NCBI GenBank assembly: GCA_046328115.1
Contig: JAXLXE010000001.1
Span: forward strand, 2,542,001 to 2,606,000
DNA length: 64,000 nucleotides
Source: JAXLXE01 sp046328115
GTDB lineage: Bacteria > Chloroflexota > UBA6077 > JACCZL01
Reading direction: 5' to 3'
Shown one piece after another: positions 17,074-26,982 of this stretch; position 1 is the first letter of the stretch; the number at the start of each line of letters is the position of its first letter. Position numbers and translations under genes: made by a program. The notes under the pieces are model-generated. The model had not been told where the DNA came from, did not search any database, and was given only the letters and a program-made list of their open reading frames with translations.

Positions 17074-17583
17074 ATGTCAGCGGACACGCGCGTCACGGAC
17101 CTCGGCGTCTCCCTGGCGCAGGTCCTGGCAGAACTGCGCCAGCAGACGCGTCTCAGCCAGACGGCCCTGGCGCGGCTCAGCGGCGTCAGTAGAGCCATCG
17201 TCGGCCTGATCGAGCGGAGCGGCGACTCGCGCGGCAGCCGCTCCGCGCGCCCCACCATCGAGACGCTTCGCCGGCTCGCTCGGGGCCTGGCAACGGATCC
17301 GGAGAACGAGCAGCTTGTTGATGGCGTGCGCGCGGACCGCCTGTTCCACCGCCTCATGATGGCGGCGGGTTATCCCCGCCTGGAGGACACCGTTGACGCG
17401 GCCTCGGAGGGCATAGAGTCCAATGAGCTGGACGCCATCCTGCTGGACAGGTTCGGCAAGGACCTCGGTGGCGCGTTGATCGAGGCAGAGCGCGCACTAG
17501 GCCAGTTGAGCGCGGTGCAGATCCGGGCACTCGCACACGCCATCAGCGGGATGGTACGTGGTCTCGCCGCCAAGGCCGGGTAA
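17074..17583 (+). CDS. XRE-family HTH transcriptional regulator
   Basis: DNA-binding protein of 169 residues. The helix-turn-helix is at about residues 15-60: VLAELRQQTRLSQTALARLS, then GVSRAIVGLIERSG and TIETLRRLARGLATDP. The rest is helical with no recognised sensor domain. Start ATG 17074 with GGAGGAG 5 nt upstream. TGCTACACT just before the Shine-Dalgarno site resembles an extended -10, implying a very short leader. Divergent from malQ, so it may control it. Confidence 0.82.
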   Translation: MSADTRVTDLGVSLAQVLAELRQQTRLSQTALARLSGVSRAIVGLIERSGDSRGSRSARPTIETLRRLARGLATDPENEQLVDGVRADRLFHRLMMAAGYPRLEDTVDAASEGIESNELDAILLDRFGKDLGGALIEAERALGQLSAVQIRALAHAISGMVRGLAAKAG

Positions 17584-17686
17584 CGCCCGCCACAATTCGC
17601 AGTCTCCACATCCGCCGCGCGCACGTTCTCTTTGCACAGGTGACATCCACGGAAGCTGGTCGTCCCCAAAGAAATCGGGCGGTAGC

Positions 17687-18880
17687 ATGGCATCCTCGGC
17701 TACAAGATCGAGTGTGAGTGGCGTTGGAGGTGGGCGTGCGCGAGCGATCCTGTTTGCCCTCCTGGTTGCCGTAGCGACAATGACGGCTTGCGGACGCGGC
17801 CCAGGGCTCCCCTCGCCCACACCGATTCCGGCAGATCCCACACCCCCACGCGGCAAGCTCTTCGGTGTATCGGTCGCCGGTGCGGAGTTCGCCGAGCGCC
17901 GCCTGCCGGGGACGCTGGGACGCGACTACATCTACCAGACCAGCCCTGAGAGCTACCGCTACTTCAGATCAAAAGGGCTCACGATTGTGCGCCTCCCGTT
18001 CCGATGGGAGCGCCTCCAACCCACCCCGTTCGCGCAGCTCTCCCGTCCGGACATCGCCGGCATGCGTGCCGCGCTGGACGCTGCGCACCAGGCCGGCCAG
18101 CGCGTTCTGCTGGACATGCACAACTACGGCCACTACTACGGGTACCCCCTGCGCCCCGAGGATGGCGAAAAGCTGGCGGACGGCTGGCGACGCATCGTGC
18201 TAGAGCTCCGGGGCCACCCGGCGATTTGGGGCTACGAGATCATGAACGAGCCCCACGGCCTCTCCAATCGACCCAAGGACTTCGACATCGACTGCGAGCG
18301 AGGCTCTCCTACGTGGGCACGGCTCGCCCAGCAGGCCACAGACGCCATCCGATCCGCGGATCAGAACCGTTGGATTCTCGTACCCGGCTACTGGTACCAG
18401 ACCGCCTCGCACTGGCCGCGCTGCAACCAACCGCTCAACGTCCACGACCCGGCGGGCCGCCTGCTCTACGCCGCGCACCAGTACTTCGACGACGACCTCA
18501 GCGGCGCCTATCAGAAGGACTATGACACCGTGGGGGCGCACCCCATGATCGGGGTTGAACGGCTCAAACCGTTCCAGGATTGGCTGGAAGAGCGCGATGC
18601 CATGGGCATCATCACGGAGTATGGCGTGCCAGACACTGACCCGCGCTGGCTCGCGGTGGCAGACCAATTCCTGGCCGCCGTCTCAGCAGGCAAGCGTCTG
18701 CACGGAGCCATGTACTGGGCCGCGGGCCCCTGGTGGGCGGAGTATCCACTGTCGCTCGAGCCTAGGGGCGGGCGTGACCGCCCGCAGATGTCGGTGGTGG
18801 CAAAGTACCCGAGCCGGACGGGGGCTCTTTCAGAATCGGCGGCGGAGAGCACTACGGCCCGAATGGTGACCGGCAAGTAG
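17687..18880 (+). CDS. GH5-family cellulase-like glycoside hydrolase lipoprotein
   Basis: Secreted and lipid-anchored: start ATG 17687, then a signal peptide ending VATMTACGRG (lipobox Cys), and a Pro-rich linker. The catalytic TIM barrel has KGLTIVRLPFRWERLQP, LDMHNYGHYYG, IWGYEIMNEPHGL (acid/base Glu), HQYFDDDLSG and GIITEYGVPDTD (nucleophile Glu). These are clan GH-A, family 5 features. 397 residues. Substrate is probably a beta-glucan or related polysaccharide. The start ATG lies 104 nt after the XRE gene. Confidence 0.85.
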   Translation: MASSATRSSVSGVGGGRARAILFALLVAVATMTACGRGPGLPSPTPIPADPTPPRGKLFGVSVAGAEFAERRLPGTLGRDYIYQTSPESYRYFRSKGLTIVRLPFRWERLQPTPFAQLSRPDIAGMRAALDAAHQAGQRVLLDMHNYGHYYGYPLRPEDGEKLADGWRRIVLELRGHPAIWGYEIMNEPHGLSNRPKDFDIDCERGSPTWARLAQQATDAIRSADQNRWILVPGYWYQTASHWPRCNQPLNVHDPAGRLLYAAHQYFDDDLSGAYQKDYDTVGAHPMIGVERLKPFQDWLEERDAMGIITEYGVPDTDPRWLAVADQFLAAVSAGKRLHGAMYWAAGPWWAEYPLSLEPRGGRDRPQMSVVAKYPSRTGALSESAAESTTARMVTGK

Positions 18881-18961
18881 CGCGCGGTAGGATAGGTCGC
18901 TCCCACGCTCTGGCGGGACCGGGAACCAGTTTCAGCCCATTCGCCTGAGCGCCCCCGCCGC

Positions 18962-20350
18962 ATGCCGAACAACCCCGCCCGCATCCTGAGCTTCGTCACC
19001 CACGAATCGCATACCTACGAGCTTGCGAAGACCGGATTCGAGTTTGAGCTGCTCGTACCGCCCACGATGCCGCCGTGGCGGAAAGCGTGGGACGCACGGT
19101 GTCGGCCGCTTCCGCGAAATGTACGGATTACCACGCCCGCCGCGGGCCAGACCGTGGCAGACCTGGCCGCCCACTACGACCTGGTGCTCTGCCACACGCT
19201 GGAGCAGTTTGAGCTGGTGGAGCACGCCCCCGTCCCACGGATCCTGAATCTGCTCACGCACTCCATCCGCCCGGATGGTTGGCCGGCATCGCTGGACTTC
19301 GCGACCTCGCTGGGCCTACGAAATCGCCTTAATGGCACGCCGATCGTGTACATCGGTGAGAGCGCGCGACGCGACTGGCGGCTCCGCGGCACGGTGATTC
19401 GCCACGGTGTGGACCGACTGGACCATCTGGACTTCCCATGGCGCGGAGACGTGGTATCCGCCCTGACCGTCTGCCACCACCTGTACGAGCGCGGCGAGGA
19501 AAAGGGCGCTCACGTCTGGGATTTCGTCCACTCTCACGGCGTTCCGATCGCCCTGATCGGCGACAACCCAGAGGTGGAAGGAGCGCACATCCCACCGAAT
19601 TGGGATGCCTTACGGGGCTCTTACGCCAGCCATCGCGCCTATCTGAATACCACCCCGCATGGCGGCAGCCGCGCCATGCTGGAGGCGGCGCTCGTCGGCT
19701 GCCCCATCGTTACTCGCCCGCGCAGAGACGGTACGAGCATCTTCACGGACGGCGAGAGCGGCATGGTGGCGGAAGAGCCGGCGGAGATCGTGCGCCGCAT
19801 CGAGACGCTCCTGGCCGACCCCTCGCTGGGTCGCAGGATCGGCGCGAAGGGCCGGGCCGTGGTCGAGTCCATCTACGACTCAGCCGGGTTCGTCGACCGC
19901 TGGGCCCGGCTGATCGAAGCCACGCTCGGCACTGAGCCGCCGCTGGCGCCAGTCGTGGACCCACCCGCCGACGACGACTTCTTCCGCTGTAGCATTGAGC
20001 TAGTGGATGCGCCGAGCTCACTCCCGGCGGATACGTGTGGCGTCGCTCGAATGCGCGTGACTAACCAGGGTCAACACACGTGGCTGGCACGGACGCGTGG
20101 CGACCACGGCAGAGTGAGCCTGGCGTACCACGTGCTAACGCCCGATGGTCGAGAGCTCGTACGGAATGGTTGGAGCACCTGGCTGCCCCAGGACCTGGCA
20201 CCGGGCGCCAGCGTGATCCTGGACTGCGGGATTCGGGCGCCCAAAGCAGCGAGAGACTACGTGATTCGCTGGGATCTGGTGTCCCAGGCAGTGTCCTGGT
20301 TCTCCGAACGGGGCGGCCAGGTCCTGGACACGATGCTACGTGTCCGGTGA
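18962..20350 (+). CDS. Glycosyltransferase (GT-B) with C-terminal Ig-like domain
   Basis: 462 residues from ATG 18962. Residues to about 320 look like a GT4-type GT-B enzyme; the donor half shows LEAALVGCPIVTRPRRDGTS, FTDGESGMVAEEPAEIVRRI and the following ADPSLGRRIGAKGR. Residues of about 340-462 form a separate beta-rich domain (ARMRVTNQGQHTWLA, GWSTWLPQDLAPGASVILDC) resembling Ig-like NBR1/FW-type domains with conserved Trp residues. Substrate unknown. The 3' end overlaps the MurD-like gene by 11 nt. Confidence 0.72.
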   Translation: MPNNPARILSFVTHESHTYELAKTGFEFELLVPPTMPPWRKAWDARCRPLPRNVRITTPAAGQTVADLAAHYDLVLCHTLEQFELVEHAPVPRILNLLTHSIRPDGWPASLDFATSLGLRNRLNGTPIVYIGESARRDWRLRGTVIRHGVDRLDHLDFPWRGDVVSALTVCHHLYERGEEKGAHVWDFVHSHGVPIALIGDNPEVEGAHIPPNWDALRGSYASHRAYLNTTPHGGSRAMLEAALVGCPIVTRPRRDGTSIFTDGESGMVAEEPAEIVRRIETLLADPSLGRRIGAKGRAVVESIYDSAGFVDRWARLIEATLGTEPPLAPVVDPPADDDFFRCSIELVDAPSSLPADTCGVARMRVTNQGQHTWLARTRGDHGRVSLAYHVLTPDGRELVRNGWSTWLPQDLAPGASVILDCGIRAPKAARDYVIRWDLVSQAVSWFSERGGQVLDTMLRVR

Positions 20351-21689
20351 CTGGTACCCACCGTCGACAGTAGACGCCCTGGCGGGGAGACAAGTCCTCG
20401 TCCTAGGGCTGGGCCTCCACGGCGGCGGCATCGGCGCCACGCGGTTCCTCTCTCGCGTCGGCGCCACCGTCACGGTCACAGACCTGGCCAGCGCCGAGCG
20501 GCTCCAACCAGCCCTCGATCAGATCGCTGGGCTCGAAGCCCGGCTGGTTCTGGGAGAGCACCGCGAGGACGACGTGCTGGCCGCCGACCTCGTGATCCGC
20601 AGCCCAGCCGTTCCAGACCACCATCCGCTGCTGCGCCTGGCCGCGGATCGTGGGATCCCGGTGGACTCCGAGCACGGCCTGTTTCTCAACCTCTGCCCGA
20701 GTCACCGGCGGATCGGGATCACCGGATCCAAGGGGAAGACCACCACCACGCGGATGGTAGGGCGCATCATGCGCCGTGCTGGCCTTCCGCACGTGGCCAT
20801 CGGAAATCTGCACCTCTCTGGGCTCGACGTTCTCGACCAGACAAACGCGGATACGATCGTGCTTGCCGAGCTGTCCAGCCAGCAGATCGCGTCCGTGGGG
20901 CCTCGCCCGCCGCGCTACCAGATCGCCGTCCTCACCAACCTGTATCCCGATCACCTGGAGGCGCACGGCTCGGAGGAGGCGTACGTGGAGGCGAAGACAC
21001 GACTGTTCCGAGCGCTCGACCCCGGCGGAGAGGCGTTCATCCATCGGGACACGGGCTGGAGCGATGCCGTGGCGCTCCAGACAACCGCGCCGGTCTTTCG
21101 ATTCGACTCCAGCGATCTGCCGGACCACTGGGATGTGGGCGCGGAAGGCCAGCACAACCGCGCGAATGCCGCCGCCGCGCTTCTCGTAGCGCGCTCGCTG
21201 GGGATACGTGACGCGATCAGCCGTGACGCCATCAAGACGTACAGCGGTGAACCGCACCGGCTGGAGCAGGTCCGCGTCGCGGACGGTGTCGCCTGGATCG
21301 ACGACTCGCTGGCGGGCATTCCGGAGGCTACCGTGGCGGCCTTCGCGACGCTCTCCAGCCCCATCATCTGGATCGTGGGAGGCCGGGACAAAGGCCGGGA
21401 TCTCCATGAGCTCGGCACTGCGATTCGCGGTCGCCTGGTCGCGGCGGTCCTCCTGCCAGGAACCGGACAACAGCGCCTGCAGCCGCTACTTCGCGGGGTG
21501 GCGACGCGCGAGGCGGCCACCATAGACGAGGCGGTGTTGATCGCCTCCCAGATCGCTACGCCCGGGCAGACGGTCCTCTACTCGTCACCGTTCGGCCGGG
21601 CGGCTACCCTGGCGCCGCGGCCGGGCCAGGGCCGCGACCACCAGTACGCGGCCGGCCGGGAGTTTCAAGAGGCGGTTGCCAGACTCTGA
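20340..21689 (+). CDS. MurD-like Mur ligase (possibly the L-Glu-adding MurD2 type)
   Basis: ATP-dependent amino-acid ligase of peptidoglycan-precursor type, 449 residues from GTG 20340. Domain 1 has VLVLGLGLHGGGIGATRFL, domain 2 has the ATP loop ITGSKGKTTTTRM and LAELSSQQI, and domain 3 has YSGEPHRLEQV and WIVGGRDKGRD. Two spots differ from ordinary MurD: the DSKATN region reads DDSLAGIPEAT, and the C-terminal SPACASFD region reads SSPFGRAATLA. As I recall, MurD2 enzymes that add L-Glu carry DSI(A/S)T(T)PEA here. Function therefore MurD-like, exact substrate open. Overlaps the glycosyltransferase gene. Confidence 0.75.
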   Translation: MSGDWYPPSTVDALAGRQVLVLGLGLHGGGIGATRFLSRVGATVTVTDLASAERLQPALDQIAGLEARLVLGEHREDDVLAADLVIRSPAVPDHHPLLRLAADRGIPVDSEHGLFLNLCPSHRRIGITGSKGKTTTTRMVGRIMRRAGLPHVAIGNLHLSGLDVLDQTNADTIVLAELSSQQIASVGPRPPRYQIAVLTNLYPDHLEAHGSEEAYVEAKTRLFRALDPGGEAFIHRDTGWSDAVALQTTAPVFRFDSSDLPDHWDVGAEGQHNRANAAAALLVARSLGIRDAISRDAIKTYSGEPHRLEQVRVADGVAWIDDSLAGIPEATVAAFATLSSPIIWIVGGRDKGRDLHELGTAIRGRLVAAVLLPGTGQQRLQPLLRGVATREAATIDEAVLIASQIATPGQTVLYSSPFGRAATLAPRPGQGRDHQYAAGREFQEAVARL

Positions 21690-21698
21690 TCCGCTGGA

Positions 21699-22646
21699 CT
21701 AACCGCCCAGGAAACGCCGCGGGTTTTCATGATTCAGCTTTTGTATCTGCGCCTCGGTGATTCCCAGCTCGAGGAGCCGCGGATACACTCGTCGTTTGGT
21801 GAAGAGCCAGCCGTCCGCGTTGTACGACCTGCTCAGCGTCGGGTCGGAAGTGCGGCTTACGCCGAGTACCGACCAGTCGTGGGAGACCATGATTCGATCC
21901 CCGTGGCCGCGCTTAATCAGCGCCGCCAGCGTCTCGGTCCGCCCCTGCCAGTCGGGGCCAACGGGCATCGCGTTCTGGTGGCGATCGAAACCCAGCCAGA
22001 CGCCTCGCGCCAGCAGGCCTTCCAGGTAATCCAGATCTGTGGAGTCGTTGCTGTGGCCGATGTACAGGCGGCTCATGTCGAAGCCCTCGTCCTCGAAGAT
22101 CCGCGCCTGTTGCTCACCTACCCGACCCGGGGCAAAGCTATGGGTGGAGACGCAGACCCCTGTCCGCATCGCCGCCCGAGCGGCCGCGCGGAGGATGATC
22201 TCCCCCTCGTTGGTCACCCCCTCCGCGTCGTTGGCCACCTTGATGATCCCTGCCTTGATCCCGGTGCCCTCGATCCCCCCTTCGATCTCACGAACGAACA
22301 GCGGGGCGATCGCGTCTGGATCACGCGTCCAAAACGTCCGTGGGATGTCCCGCCAGACGCCAGTAGCGGCGATGATCTGAACGCCAGACCGCCTCGACAT
22401 CTCCTGGATGAACCGAATGTCCCGCCCCAGATCCATGGTAGTGAGGTCCACGATGGTGCGGACGCCGCCGTCGCGCGCCTCGATCAGCGTCGCCACGGCC
22501 ACCTCTTCAAGCCGCTTGAAGTCCCCATACAGTTCCGGAAACGTCTGCCTGATGCCGGCCGACCCCGTCACGATGTGCTCGTGGGATAGGGTGTAGCCAA
22601 GCTCGGCCGTATCGAGCGGCCCAAGCACCGAGTTGATGAGCGCCAT
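21699..22646 (-). CDS. Phosphotriesterase-family metal-dependent hydrolase
   Basis: Amidohydrolase-superfamily enzyme (PTE/lactonase group), 315 residues. The metal-binding HxH is in TLSHEHIVTG (residues 22-24 region), with later ligands in ICVSTHSFAPG-like CVSTHSFAP, YIGHSNDSTD and MVSHDWSVLG. The C-terminus NHENPRRFLGG is typical of the family. Lactonase activity is common in this group. It starts 12 nt after the MetE-like gene, in the same operon; its stop is 9 nt from that of the MurD-like gene. Confidence 0.85.
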   Translation of the reverse strand: MALINSVLGPLDTAELGYTLSHEHIVTGSAGIRQTFPELYGDFKRLEEVAVATLIEARDGGVRTIVDLTTMDLGRDIRFIQEMSRRSGVQIIAATGVWRDIPRTFWTRDPDAIAPLFVREIEGGIEGTGIKAGIIKVANDAEGVTNEGEIILRAAARAAMRTGVCVSTHSFAPGRVGEQQARIFEDEGFDMSRLYIGHSNDSTDLDYLEGLLARGVWLGFDRHQNAMPVGPDWQGRTETLAALIKRGHGDRIMVSHDWSVLGVSRTSDPTLSRSYNADGWLFTKRRVYPRLLELGITEAQIQKLNHENPRRFLGG

Positions 22647-22658
22647 CTTGCCTCCGCC

Positions 22659-23807
22659 CTATCCCCAGAGTTTCTTGCTGGCGATCCTGGCCCCCTCGGA
22701 CATCGCCTGGAATTTTGCCCAGGTGATGGTTGGGTGGACCTGTGGCTGAGCCAGCGCGAACGTTGAGAAACCGCAGTCGGTACCGGCGATCACGTTCTCT
22801 TTGCCGACCAGGTTTGCATAGCGGACGAGGCGCTGGGCCACCAGCTCCGGGTGCTCCACGAAGTTCGTGGTGGAATCAAGTACGCCAGGAATCAGGATAG
22901 TCCCCTCCCGCGGCTTCACCGTCTCGAACAACGCCCACTCATGCTCGTGGCGCGGGTTCGCCCCCTCGAACGAGAACGCCGACACCCGCGCCTTCTGCAC
23001 AATGTCGAAGATCTGTCCCAGGGGCACATCCCGCATGTGGGGCCCCTCGAAGTTGCCCCAACACAGGTGGAGCCTCACTCGATCGGCCGGCACCCCGTCT
23101 AGTGCGTGGTTGATCGCCGCCACGTGCAGCTCAACCACCTTTCGGAAGTCTGCCAGGGTGGCATCCGCGAAGCTGTAGCGGTTCCACCCCATTGCCAGGT
23201 CCGGGCAGTCAAGCTGCAGCACGAAGCCCGCGTCCGTAATGGCCTTGTACTCGTGGTTCATGGCGTCAGCGACTGCCATCACGTACTGCTCGTGGGTTGG
23301 GTAGTGGTCGTTCTCGAGGAAGTGCCACACCACACCCGGCGACGCCGCGGACATGAACGCCTCCGTCGCGCTCGTTCCTTCTACCGCCGCCTTGAGGTTC
23401 GAGATGTCTGCCTGGACCTGGGCATCGCCCTGCCACGCGATGGGACCCACGCAGACCGGGCGCTGGATGTTGCGAGAGGTTGGCCCGCGGGTCGCGTAGA
23501 ACTCCGGGAAGTCCCGCGACTCCACCTGGGGGCGCATCGGCCGGCTCTGTTCCGAAAACCCGGTGAGGCGCTCAGACACGTAGGTTGAGTAGCCAACTTT
23601 GCTCATCTCACCGTCGTTGACGATGTCCACCCCCACCTCGATCTGCTTGCGGACGATGTCCCGCACGGCGCCACGCACACGGGCGGTGATCGTGGGATCA
23701 GAGGAAAGCTGCCGCTGATCGCGCCCCTCCGCGAGCGCGGCAAGCTCAGTCGGTCGTGGCAGGCTGCCGGTATGCGTGGTGAGAATCCGGTCCGAGCTAC
23801 CTTTCAT
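22659..23807 (-). CDS. MetE C-terminal-like cobalamin-independent methyltransferase
   Basis: Zinc-dependent alkyl/methyl transferase fold like the catalytic half of MetE or the epoxyalkane:coenzyme M transferase group. Start ATG 23807 (MKGSSDRILTTHTGSLPRP) has AGGAGG 8-9 nt upstream. 382 residues is the length of single-domain homologues. Zinc-ligand regions: HLCWGNFEGPH and IAGTDCGFSTFA. It lacks the N-terminal half of true MetE, so a role other than methionine synthesis is likely. In one operon with the phosphotriesterase-family gene, divergent from fdhA. Confidence 0.78.
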   Translation of the reverse strand: MKGSSDRILTTHTGSLPRPTELAALAEGRDQRQLSSDPTITARVRGAVRDIVRKQIEVGVDIVNDGEMSKVGYSTYVSERLTGFSEQSRPMRPQVESRDFPEFYATRGPTSRNIQRPVCVGPIAWQGDAQVQADISNLKAAVEGTSATEAFMSAASPGVVWHFLENDHYPTHEQYVMAVADAMNHEYKAITDAGFVLQLDCPDLAMGWNRYSFADATLADFRKVVELHVAAINHALDGVPADRVRLHLCWGNFEGPHMRDVPLGQIFDIVQKARVSAFSFEGANPRHEHEWALFETVKPREGTILIPGVLDSTTNFVEHPELVAQRLVRYANLVGKENVIAGTDCGFSTFALAQPQVHPTITWAKFQAMSEGARIASKKLWG

Positions 23808-23969
23808 GTCCAGTCCCTCCTGTTGGACGTGGCTGGCCAGCATAGGAACCGTCCCCGCCGGCCGACTGCATAATGGCGGTTCTTCCAGCCGGAATCCAGC
23901 AAGGACCCGCCGGCGACGGACAATCCGGGACCCCGTTTGTTACCCTCCCGATCGGAGGTTGACGCTGTC

Positions 23970-26900
23970 ATGGTGATCTCGCAGCTCGTGCGCCGCTTGC
24001 GCGAGCACGTGGGGCAAATGCCTAATCCAATCTCCTCACGGACGACGGATTCCGCGCCACGGATCCGCGGGGCGCTGCGCACCACGAGCATCTGCCCTTA
24101 CTGTGCCGTGGGCTGCTCCCAGCTCGTCTACACTCGGGCCGGCCAGATCATCGACATCGAGGGCGACTACGCCAGCCCCATCAACGAGGGGACCCTCTGC
24201 CCCAAAGGCGCGGCGACATCTCAGCTCGTCAACAATCCCCACCGGCTGACCAGCGTCCGCTACCGGGCGCCTTTCTCCGATCGCTGGGAAGATCGCCCGC
24301 TGGACTGGGCCGTGGAGCGGATCGCACACCGCGTGAAGGCCACGCGCGACGCCACCTTCGAGGAGCGCGACCGATCTGGAAACCTGGTGAATCGCACCTT
24401 CGCCATTGGGCACTTCGGCGGCGCCACGCTGGACAACGAAGAGAACTACCTCATCAAGAAGCTGTTCGCAGGCGGGCTGGGCATCATTGGCATCGAGAAT
24501 CAGGCACGCATATGACACAGCTCCACCGTGCCCGGTCTGGGCGCACGACTGGGACGGGGCGGGTCCACCACCACCTTGCAGGAGATGGCTAACAGCGACT
24601 GCATCGTGATCATGGGATCCAACATGGCGGAGAACCACCCGGTGGGCTTCCGCTTCGTTGTCCAGGCCAAGGAACGCGGCGCCACGGTCATCCACGTGGA
24701 CCCGCGGTTCTCCCGCACGTCGGCACTGGCGGACTACCACGTGCCGCTGCGCGCCGGGAGCGATCTGGTCTTTCTGGGGGGGCTGATCCGCTACGCCATT
24801 GAGAGCGGCGGATACTTCGCGGAGTACGTCCAGGCGTACACCAACGCCGCCACCATCGTGTCAGAAGACTTCGTGGACACGGAGGAGCTGGGCGGGCTGT
24901 TCAGCGGGTTCGACGCCGGACGTGGGGCGTACGACACCTCGAGCTGGCAGTACGAAGCAGGCGATCCACCGCCCACGGATCCCAGCCTCCAGCATCCCCG
25001 CTGCGTGTTTCAGATCGTTCGCCGCCACTACCAACGCTACACGCCAGAGATGGTCGCCGAGGCCTGTGGGGTCCCCGTGGAGTCCTTCCTGGCCGTCGCC
25101 AGATCCATCGTCGAGAGCTCCGGCCGTGAGCGCACCACCGCGTTTGCCTACTCCGTCGCCTGGACGCAGCACACCATCGGCACCCAGATCATCTCAGCGT
25201 GCGCGCTGCTCCAGCTTCTCCTGGGCAACATCGGGCGGCCCGGCGGAGGCATCCTGGCGCTTCGCGGCCACGCCACCATCCAGGGCAGCACCGACATCCC
25301 CACGCTGTTCAATCTGCTGCCCGGGTACCTGCCCATGCCTTCCGTCCCAGACGGGGACCTAGACTTCGGTAGGTACCTGGCGCGAGCCACCCTGCCCACG
25401 GGCTGGTGGCACAACACGCCGAAGTACGTGGTCAGCCTCCTGAAAGCCTGGTACGGACACGCCGCCACACCAGAGTCAGGCTGGTGTTTTGACCATCTGC
25501 CCAAGCTGGACGGCGACTTCTCCTTCCAGCAGATGCTGCTGGCCATGAAGGACGGCGCCATGCAGGGCCTGTTCTGCATGGGGCAAAACCCCGCGGTGGG
25601 CGGCCAGAACGCTCGGCTCGCACGAGCAGGACTGGCAAACCTGGACTGGCTGGTGGTGCGCGACGCGTACGAGACGGAGACCGCCAACTTCTGGCTGAAC
25701 GCCCCCGAAGTGCAGGACGGAAGCGTCCGCCCGGACCGGATCAAAACAGAAGTTTTCCTGCTGCCCGCGGCGCTCACGCCGGAGAAAGACGGCACCTACA
25801 CAAACACGCAGCGGCTGGTGCAATTCCACGGCAAGGCCTCGGACCCACCCGGCGAGGCGCGGTCTGAGGCCCACTTCGTGTACCAGCTCGGTCGGCGGCT
25901 CCAGGAGCTCTACGACGCCAGCCCCCTGGATCGTGACGCCCCCATCCAGAATCTCACCTGGGAGTACCCCACGGACCCCAGCGGTGAGCCACTCGCCGAG
26001 GCGATCCTGGCGGAGATCAATGGGTATCGCGTGGCGGACGGCGTGCTGGCCCGCAACGTGGACGACCTGCGTGATGACGGCTCCACCGCCGCCGGCTGCT
26101 GGATCTACTGCGGCATCACGCCGGAGCGGGGACGAAACCTGGCCAGGTCCCGCACGGCCGACGCGCGCGCCTCGCTCGAGTGGGGCTTTGCCTGGCCGGC
26201 GAACCGGCGAGTCCTCTACAACCGAGCCTCCGCCGACCCCGCCGGTCGCCCCTGGTCCGAGCGCAAGCGCTACGTCTGGTGGGACTCGGGGCCGGCCCGC
26301 TGGACCGGATACGACGTGCCGGACTTCCCCACCACTAAGCCCCCAGACTACGTCCCTCCACCCGGCGCCGTCGGCCTGGCCGCGCACGCAGGCACAGACC
26401 CCTTCATGCTGCTTCCTGACGGCAAAGGTCGCCTGTTCGCCCCCGCTGGCCTGCGGGACGGACCACTGCCCACCCACTACGAGCCCATAGAATCCCCGCT
26501 CCGGAATCCGCTCTATGGCGTCCAGATCAACCCCGTGGCCATCGTGCCCGACCGCGCGGACAACGCGCTGCACCAGAGCCCTGACGCACGCTTCCCGCAC
26601 GTGCTCACCACCTATCGACTCACCGAGCATCACACGGCAGGCGCCATGACCCGGTGGCTCCCGTGGCTGGCGGAGCTCCAACCGGAGGGGTTCGTGGAGA
26701 TCGGCACTGTCCTGGCCACGGAGCTGGGCCTGCCCAACGGCTCGCTGGCCAGGATCACCACCCTGCGCGGGTCGATCACCCTGCGCGCACTGGTTACAGA
26801 CCGACTCCCGGTTCTCACCGTCGGCGGCCAGCTTCTGCACCAGGTGGGTCTGCCCTGGCACTTTGGCTACAGCGGGTTGGCGCGGGGGCCGATCGCGAAC

Positions 26901-26981
26901 GATCTGGCTGCCCTCGTCGAGGACCCCAACTCCTTCATTCACGAGGCAAAGGCCTTGACCTGTCGGGTGGAGCGCGCCTGA
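23970..26981 (+). CDS. fdhA: Formate dehydrogenase catalytic subunit, selenoprotein (TGA at 24513 = Sec182)
   Basis: Molybdopterin enzyme oxidising formate. Start ATG 23970 with GGAGG 10 nt upstream; 1003 residues if TGA 24513-24515 is read as Sec. The context QARI-Sec-HSSTVPGLGARLGRGG matches the Sec site of FdnG/FdoG, and the frame is unbroken afterwards to 26981. The N-terminus has CPYCAVGC...C for a [4Fe-4S] cluster; the C-terminal half binds the cofactor (MTRWLPWLAELQPEGFVEI). No Tat signal is visible, unlike E. coli FdnG, so the enzyme may face the cytoplasm. First gene of fdhA-fdhB-nrfD. Ordinary gene callers will split it into 192- and 817-aa pieces. Confidence 0.93.
24513..24546 (+). 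promoter_or_regulatory. SECIS hairpin of fdhA
   Basis: After the TGA, 12 nt lead to GTGCCC / GGTCTG / GGCGCAC: stem GUGC(C)C pairing with GG(C)GCAC with one bulge, and an apical loop GGUCUG. The loop G and U sit 20 and 21 nt after UGA, the same register and the same GGUCUG as the E. coli fdhF SECIS as I recall it. Strong support for Sec insertion. Confidence 0.85.
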
Positions 26982-26982
26982 A

